From: Vibrio atypicus
Lineage (GTDB): Bacteria; Pseudomonadota; Gammaproteobacteria; Enterobacterales; Vibrionaceae
Assembly (NCBI RefSeq): GCF_009811315.1
Contig: NZ_BLID01000004.1
Location: 62,001-126,000 of the forward strand
DNA length: 64,000 bases
Direction of reading: 5' to 3'
Shown here: piece after piece, positions 59,231 to 64,000 of the stretch
Layout of the letters: each line of letters begins with the position of its first letter
Position numbering within the stretch: position 1 is the first letter of the stretch
Made by a program: the position numbers and the translations under genes
The notes under the pieces: generated by a model
Told to the model about the DNA's origin: nothing
What the model saw: the letters and a program-made list of their open reading frames with translations, nothing else
Databases searched by the model: none

Positions 59231-59461
59231 TTACATCGTGACAGTCAGAGCCAACGCATTACTATCGACTTTGGCATAGCGGACTCGCGTCACATGCTGC
59301 GCGGCATTAGTATCAACAAGGCGAGAGATCACGCCCTTACGAATCCACACTGATAACATCGCATCCACGCCATCTTCGCTCAAACAAAACTGCTTGGCTA
59401 AATCACGCTGAGATACACTACCATTTTGGTCAATATACTGCTTTAGCTCTGTCAAAATCAT
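59231..59461 (-). CDS. feoC: Ferrous iron transport protein FeoC
   Basis: A 76-residue winged-helix protein of the FeoC family, which binds the FeoB cytoplasmic domain. The N-terminal helices (MILTELKQYIDQNGSVSQRD) and the turn region are typical. Only one cysteine is present (FCLSED), so an iron-sulfur cluster of the Klebsiella type cannot form; V. cholerae FeoC likewise lacks the cysteine set. It overlaps feoB by 4 bases. Confidence 0.9.
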   Translation of the reverse strand: MILTELKQYIDQNGSVSQRDLAKQFCLSEDGVDAMLSVWIRKGVISRLVDTNAAQHVTRVRYAKVDSNALALTVTM

Positions 59462-61734
59462 GCTGTTTGTACCTCTAATGGCATTAGTTGTTTCTTGCCC
59501 GCCGCTTTAAGAAGTCGATAGGTGACAAAACTCACCAGTAAAATCACTGAAATCCACGCAGAACTTGTAGTTGGATGATCCGCAAAGTGAGCAGCTTGGT
59601 AATACAATGTCGCACCGCCGTATGCTAAACCCATCGTCCACACCGCAATAAAGCGCGCATACTTTTGTCCGAACTCACGTACATAAGCACCCATTGCAGC
59701 AACACAAGGCGTGTACAGTAAAATGAAGATTAAGTACGCAAATGCTGCGTGGCTTGAAGCAAAATGACCTTTAAGGTTACCGAAAATAGAAGCGTCCACT
59801 TCTTGGTCTTCAGCAACCGCTTGGCTATCAGTCAAATCACCGACTTCAATACCAAGAGGATCTGAATAGCTAAGACCTGATAGATTATCCGGAATAGACA
59901 TAACCGCTTCTTCTAGGCTAGCCATTAGATCGTATTCAGCACCCTCTTCGTCGCTTGGAGCGTAGAGACTGTTTAACGTACCTACAACCGCTTCTTTAGC
60001 AAAAATACCAGTAATGATGCCAACTGTTGCTGGCCAGTTGTCGCTCTCGATACCAATTGGGGCAAAGACAGGCGTCACGACTTGTGAAACTTTAGATAGC
60101 ACAGAGTTTTCGCTATCTTCATTACCAAATGAGCCATCCGTACCGACTGAGTTTAGGAAGCTCAAAATAGTCACAACCATGACAATCGTTTTACCCGCAC
60201 CCAATACAAAGCGTTTTAGCTTCTGCCAAGTTTTAATCACAACATTGCGCATGGTTGGCAATTCGTAATCTGGCATTTCCATTACTAGGCTGTCACTTGA
60301 ACCTGGGTACAGCGTATGCTTTAGCACTAGGCCAGTAAACACGGCCGCAACGATACCTAATAGGTACAAGGCAAATACGATATTTTGGCCACTTTCAGGA
60401 AAGAATGCCGCCGCAAACAATGCGTATACTGGTAGACGAGCACCACATGACATAAATGGTGCCATCGATGCTGCGAGCTTACGCTCACGTTCTTGATCTA
60501 ACGTACGAGTCGCCATGATAGATGGCACATTACAACCAAAACCAAGAACGAGTGGCACAAATGCTTTACCTGGTAAGCCAATCTTTTGCATCACTTTATC
60601 AAGTACAAATGCTGCACGAGACATATAGCCCGAACTTTCGAGGACTGCCAAGAACAAGTACAAACAAGCGATAACAGGGATAAAGGTCGCTACCGTTTGT
60701 ACACCACCGCCAACGCCGTCAGCGATCAGTGTGACTAACCACACCGGCAAATGATCATCTAGAAGATAATGACCTCCATCAACCAATAATGCACCGACGC
60801 CGATATCGAAGAAATCAATGAACGCGCTACCAATGTTAATGGAGAACATGAACATCAAGTACATAACAACGAAGAAAAACGGTACCCCTACCCACTTATT
60901 CAGGATTACGTTGTCAACTTTTTCGGTGAAACTATGGCTGAGTTTACCTTCTGCGCGACGAACTTTTTTACACTGATCGTGCAGAAAAGAGTACTTCACA
61001 TCTGCCACTAGAAGATCAATATCGATATTTACTTGCTTTTGCTCAGCTAGGATTTCTTCACGCTCATGCTGTGGCAATACGTTCAGAACCAATAGATCGT
61101 TTTCTAACGCACGAATAGCCAAGGCACGTGCCGCAGCTTCTGTTTGATTCTGAAATATTGGTTCTATTCGAGTAATTGCCTCTTCAAAGTCAGAGCCGTA
61201 ATCCAAACGAAGTTCGTCTAGTGCAACGCCTTGAACCAAAGCTTTATGTAAACGCTCTTTAAATGCCTGAACTTGAGAGCGGTTGTTTGCTGAAATAGCA
61301 AACACAGGGCAACCTAGCATTTTCTCCAATGCTTTAAGGTCGATAGTTTGACGTTCACGCTTTAGGGCATCCATTTTGTTTAGGACGACAATCATAGGGC
61401 GACCTAATTCACGCAACTGTAGCGTCATGTACAAGCTACGCTCAAGACATGTCGCATCCACTACATTAATAATCAAGTCGGCTGGATGGGTTAAAACCGC
61501 ACGAGAAGCGATCGATTCATCAATACTGTTGCCATCATTACCACTATCTAATGCATAAATGCCCGGTAAATCGGTAAGCAAAAATTGGTCACTAGAATGT
61601 GAGTACTTACCTGTTTTCTTTTCTACCGTTACACCTGCCCAGTTACCTACTTGCTGTTTCGCACCCGTTAGGCCATTGAACAATGTCGTCTTACCGCTAT
61701 TTGGGTTACCGACCGTTAGAATTTGATATTCCAT
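59458..61734 (-). CDS. feoB: Ferrous iron transporter FeoB
   Basis: A 758-residue inner-membrane Fe(II) transporter with a cytosolic G-protein domain. G1 is GNPNSGKTTLFNGLTG, G3 DLPGIYAL and G4 LNKMD. A helical GDI-like segment follows to residue 270. Two gate repeats with Cys-containing motifs are then visible (LGFGCNVPSIMATR near 400; PCVAAMGAYVREFG near 670), among 8-10 membrane helices. It overlaps feoA by one base and feoC by four, so the three genes are translated as a unit. Confidence 0.97.
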   Translation of the reverse strand: MEYQILTVGNPNSGKTTLFNGLTGAKQQVGNWAGVTVEKKTGKYSHSSDQFLLTDLPGIYALDSGNDGNSIDESIASRAVLTHPADLIINVVDATCLERSLYMTLQLRELGRPMIVVLNKMDALKRERQTIDLKALEKMLGCPVFAISANNRSQVQAFKERLHKALVQGVALDELRLDYGSDFEEAITRIEPIFQNQTEAAARALAIRALENDLLVLNVLPQHEREEILAEQKQVNIDIDLLVADVKYSFLHDQCKKVRRAEGKLSHSFTEKVDNVILNKWVGVPFFFVVMYLMFMFSINIGSAFIDFFDIGVGALLVDGGHYLLDDHLPVWLVTLIADGVGGGVQTVATFIPVIACLYLFLAVLESSGYMSRAAFVLDKVMQKIGLPGKAFVPLVLGFGCNVPSIMATRTLDQERERKLAASMAPFMSCGARLPVYALFAAAFFPESGQNIVFALYLLGIVAAVFTGLVLKHTLYPGSSDSLVMEMPDYELPTMRNVVIKTWQKLKRFVLGAGKTIVMVVTILSFLNSVGTDGSFGNEDSENSVLSKVSQVVTPVFAPIGIESDNWPATVGIITGIFAKEAVVGTLNSLYAPSDEEGAEYDLMASLEEAVMSIPDNLSGLSYSDPLGIEVGDLTDSQAVAEDQEVDASIFGNLKGHFASSHAAFAYLIFILLYTPCVAAMGAYVREFGQKYARFIAVWTMGLAYGGATLYYQAAHFADHPTTSSAWISVILLVSFVTYRLLKAAGKKQLMPLEVQTA

Positions 61735-61961
61735 TAGTTCACCTCCACAGAAATAGAATCAGCAATATTGACGCGAACCGCCAACGAAACACCGCGGACT
61801 TCCACTTGTAAAGGATCCCCCATTGGTGCTCTTCGGATGAGCGTGACAGGAGTTTGAGGAAGTAGCCCCATCACCATTAATTTTTTTCGTACGTCATTAG
61901 AGAGCTCGGTAAAACCAGTGATAGTAGCTTTTTGCCCTTGTTGTAATTCTGAGAGTTTCAT
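61734..61961 (-). CDS. feoA: Ferrous iron transport accessory protein FeoA
   Basis: A 75-residue SH3-like protein that supports FeoB. The core segments GFTELSNDVRKKLMVMGLLP and APMGDPLQVEVRGVSLAVR are typical. I chose MKLSELQQGQ at 61961; two further in-frame ATGs up to 61982 exist but lack family similarity. A Fur-like box and a possible FNR/CRP half-palindrome lie upstream, matching control of ferrous iron uptake by iron and oxygen. Confidence 0.93.
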   Translation of the reverse strand: MKLSELQQGQKATITGFTELSNDVRKKLMVMGLLPQTPVTLIRRAPMGDPLQVEVRGVSLAVRVNIADSISVEVN

Positions 61962-61983
61962 AAACAGGCCAGTCATATACAAA

Positions 61984-61998
61984 TGAGAAATATTTTTA
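61984..61998. promoter_or_regulatory. Candidate Fur box of feoABC
   Basis: tgagaaatattttta agrees with the 7-1-7 Fur pattern TGATAATnATTATCA at 10 of 14 positions, 22 bases before the feoA start. Confidence 0.4.
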
Positions 61999-62038
61999 TT
62001 AACGATTGCAATACTATCTCCGATGCCTATAGCAGATC

Positions 62039-62052
62039 TTGTCTGAAATCAA
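62039..62052. promoter_or_regulatory. Candidate FNR/CRP-type site upstream of feoA
   Basis: ttgtctgaaatcaa has a perfect right half (ATCAA) and a 3-of-5 left half of the FNR pattern TTGATnnnnATCAA. Activation of feo by FNR under low oxygen is known in other bacteria. Confidence 0.35.
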
Positions 62053-62299
62053 TTTTTCCATTTTTGGTGTCGTCGCTTTCGTTAAAAAAAATCACGTCAA
62101 AAACGTCAATAACGTAAGACAAAGTTCACACCTCTTCTTTCTAGTAAAGGTAATAACATTCAAACTAAACAAAAAAGAAGATAATTAACAATGAGTTATG
62201 AATTCTGTCGTTTTTCTTATGTAATACTGGCGTTAATTTTATAAGTAAAATAAGCTCACTCAATTATAGTTATTCACGTCGACAGGGAACTCCCTAAGA

Positions 62300-62405
62300 C
62301 ATTGAATTCCAGAGGTGGCGCATCAGCGTCACTCCGGCAGCAAGCGAAGGTGTCATTGGCACCCGTGGTATAGTCCCCCCGGCTATACCACGATATTTTT
62401 TTTCT
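62300..62405 (+). ncRNA. tfoR: TfoR-type chitin-induced small RNA
   Basis: A non-coding, GC-rich segment in an AT-rich gap between feoA and tfoS on the strand opposite both. It has three serial hairpins: gtggcgc/gcgtcac with an atca loop (62315-62332), ggtgtc/ggcacc-type (about 62349-62363, one G-T pair), and a terminator with 10-bp arms (62364-62373 and 62383-62392), a C-rich loop and eight Ts. In V. cholerae TfoR (about 102 nt) lies in the intergenic region beside feoA, is switched on by TfoS and activates tfoX translation. Position, size and terminator match. The 5' end is estimated. Confidence 0.72.
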
Positions 62406-62548
62406 TATCTCCCTTAAATCGTTCCTAACTCCTTTTGAATACCACTCTCAGTTCAACTTAGCCAAGCACTCTATTTATCTCTATCACTTCACTTCTACTC
62501 ATAGCTAAAGCTGCTTATGATTGAAGCTAGTCTCACGCTTTCTGACAA
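62406..62548. other. Gap between tfoR and the tfoS terminator
   Basis: AT-rich, no gene or clear signal seen. Confidence 0.4.
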
Positions 62549-62578
62549 ACAAAAAATGCGCCAACTAGTGACGCATCT
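62549..62578 (-). terminator. Intrinsic terminator of tfoS
   Basis: On the minus strand atgcgtca pairs with tggcgcat (one G-T pair) around ctagt, followed by six Ts. Confidence 0.8.
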
Positions 62579-62623
62579 TAAATAGAATCCATTTTTCAGC
62601 GAGCTACGATTTAACCCGACTCG

Positions 62624-64000
62624 TTAGCTTTCATGCTCTTCCACAAACTGGCTAGGAGGTACCCCAAAACGATGCTTAAATCGTTGGCTAAAGTAAGAGG
62701 GATCATTGAAACCACACTCAAATGCCACATCCGACACTTTCTCTCCGGCCAATAATCGGCGACATGCATTATCTAATCGCACCTCTGTTAAGTACTCCGT
62801 AAAGGTTTTCTCGATTGAACTCTTTACTCTTCTCTGTAAGCTACGCTCCGATACAAATAGCTTCTTAGCCGCAGTCGATGTACCAAATTCTGGATCGGAG
62901 TAGTTTTCTTCAACCAACCCTTTTACTTTATCTAACCAAGGATCTTCAACGACATCAGCTAAGCACTCATCAGCAGGAGAAACATCTATGATCGACTCTT
63001 CATCAAATGAGTCACTACCCTGCCACAGCATTTCAAAGAGATTTCGCTCTTCAGATGTATGTATCTTCGTTGTCCCGCCACTTAGCTCTACCAGAGTCGA
63101 AATAGTCTGAAGCACCGAAGAGTGGTTATAGCCATCTAGCCCATCCCCTTGATCCATGACCGACAAGATCACTTGATCATCGTCATTTCGAATAGAGAAA
63201 ACCACCGTTTGATTTCGATAACAACGCTTAGTAATACTATCAAGAAGTAAATTGAGTAATTCATCCAGATTAAAAGTTGTTAAGCTGACATAGCTTTCTT
63301 GCTCACTTTCTTGGACAAAATCGACATGAATACCTGCTTTATGTAACTCCTCTTCCCAGCCATTTAATACTGACTGTAAAATCAGGTTAAGATTATAAAC
63401 AGGTCGTGCTTCTCCATCTGTGGTACGCACATGTAGCAATAGATCTAACTCTTCAGACAGATAGCGACGCATCTTCTGACTAGATGCATTCTGCTCACAC
63501 AATTGCGAGACAGCTAAACCATTTAATCGTTCTTTCATCGCTTCAATGGATTGATTAACAATCAAACGTCGAATATGTAGCTGCTTTCTGAGTTGCTGAT
63601 TATTGCTAAGCAGGATTCGACTTTGGTGACGCAATTGGTTCGTTTTTAATGCGACTTGAGCCTTCAATTGTCGGTTAACCTTAGTCATTATTCTTGAGCG
63701 CCAATAGACTACAGACGCGATAACCAGTACGAGTAACACCAGGTAGGTCAACAATGCATAAGTTGTCATAAACCATGGTTTAGCTACACGAAAAACGAAC
63801 TGACTGCTTTGACCTCGTTCACTCTCGTTTAGTACAGCACGCACTTCAAAATGATATTCCCCTGGCATCAAGTGCTCAATATTTAGGGTATAACCATCAA
63901 GAAGTTGCCACTCGTCGTTGTTCAATCGGTATTCTAGATTGACCTTATTCACCTGTGGCAACACACCAAATTGAAATGAGATCGACTCGCCATAATCCAG
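62624..64000 (-). CDS. tfoS: TfoS-type membrane transcription activator (3' part, runs off the edge)
   Basis: At least 458 codons are open to the right edge; the N-terminal sensor portion lies outside. In order: the end of a periplasmic Y_Y_Y-type domain (LEYRLNNDEWQLLDGYTLNI), one membrane helix (MTTYALLTYLVLLVLVIASV), a coiled coil, a degenerate histidine-kinase-like ATPase region (LLDSITKRCYRNQ, SVMDQGDGLDGY) and a C-terminal AraC-type domain (GTSTAAKKLFVSERSLQRRV and FECGFNDPSYFSQRFKHRF). This is the architecture of V. cholerae TfoS, the chitin-oligosaccharide-responsive activator of tfoR, which also lies next to feoA. The name is supported by architecture and by the adjacent TfoR-type RNA. 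Confidence 0.82.
   Translation of the reverse strand: MDYGESISFQFGVLPQVNKVNLEYRLNNDEWQLLDGYTLNIEHLMPGEYHFEVRAVLNESERGQSSQFVFRVAKPWFMTTYALLTYLVLLVLVIASVVYWRSRIMTKVNRQLKAQVALKTNQLRHQSRILLSNNQQLRKQLHIRRLIVNQSIEAMKERLNGLAVSQLCEQNASSQKMRRYLSEELDLLLHVRTTDGEARPVYNLNLILQSVLNGWEEELHKAGIHVDFVQESEQESYVSLTTFNLDELLNLLLDSITKRCYRNQTVVFSIRNDDDQVILSVMDQGDGLDGYNHSSVLQTISTLVELSGGTTKIHTSEERNLFEMLWQGSDSFDEESIIDVSPADECLADVVEDPWLDKVKGLVEENYSDPEFGTSTAAKKLFVSERSLQRRVKSSIEKTFTEYLTEVRLDNACRRLLAGEKVSDVAFECGFNDPSYFSQRFKHRFGVPPSQFVEEHES

Overview
The window is a gene-dense (about 90% coding) stretch of a Vibrio chromosome I. The assignment rests on gene content and order that I recognise: aphB beside an RssB-type regulator, the polar-flagellum/chemotaxis run flhA-flhF-flhG-fliA-cheYZAB-parC-parP-cheW, two adjacent fadL genes, and feoABC beside a TfoS-type regulator with a TfoR-type small RNA between them. 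It looks like ordinary core genome. I see no insertion sequence, prophage, integron, CRISPR array, rRNA or tRNA.

Layout. 1-5300: tail of a YchJ/SEC-C protein, yeaC, a DUF2989 lipoprotein, msrB, gapA, yeaD and rlmA. 5300-15330: a ChaN-like lipoprotein with a probable Fur box and an RBS-covering hairpin, a small hypothetical, a BCCT transporter, alkaline phosphatase, a ribbon-helix-helix protein, VOC and ABM-fold proteins, an MscS channel, two cysteine-cluster proteins and aqpZ. 15380-19860 (minus strand): apt, dnaX (with an A AAA AAG slippery heptamer), ybaB, recR, ybaN and a 43-codon membrane ORF too short for normal gene calling. 20020-22830: rssB and aphB diverging, then a nitroreductase. 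22926-31500: fatty-acid block with fadIJ (FadR-like operator and a second palindrome upstream), a candidate structured RNA, an ECF sigma factor with a probable membrane anti-sigma factor, and two fadL genes. 31514-39400 (minus): mlaA and the complete System I cytochrome c maturation operon ccmABCDEFGHI. 39588-52340 (minus): polar flagellum and chemotaxis operon with a sigma-54-type promoter before flhA. 52500-59220: sixA, a pitrilysin-family protease, yecM, argS and a HIT protein. 59231-64000: feoABC, a TfoR-type sRNA and the 3' part of tfoS, which runs off the right edge.

How the genes work together. The flagellar block joins FlhF/FlhG (pole and number of flagella), FliA (late sigma factor), the signalling core CheA/W/Y/Z/B and the ParC/ParP system that holds chemotaxis arrays at the pole. 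CheA has no recognisable P2 domain. Its linker instead repeats an FEKLLDELHG motif, and its neighbour ParP carries a 19-unit Glu-Pro repeat encoded by a pure hexanucleotide tract. The fatty-acid block combines uptake (FadL) and beta-oxidation (FadIJ). At the right edge, ferrous iron uptake sits beside the chitin-to-competence switch (TfoS, TfoR).

I found no wholly new multi-gene system. The observations most worth following are the unnamed structured RNA beside fadI, the CheA linker and ParP repeats, the dnaX frameshift site, the hairpin over the chaN-like ribosome binding site, and the 43-codon ORF upstream of ybaN.
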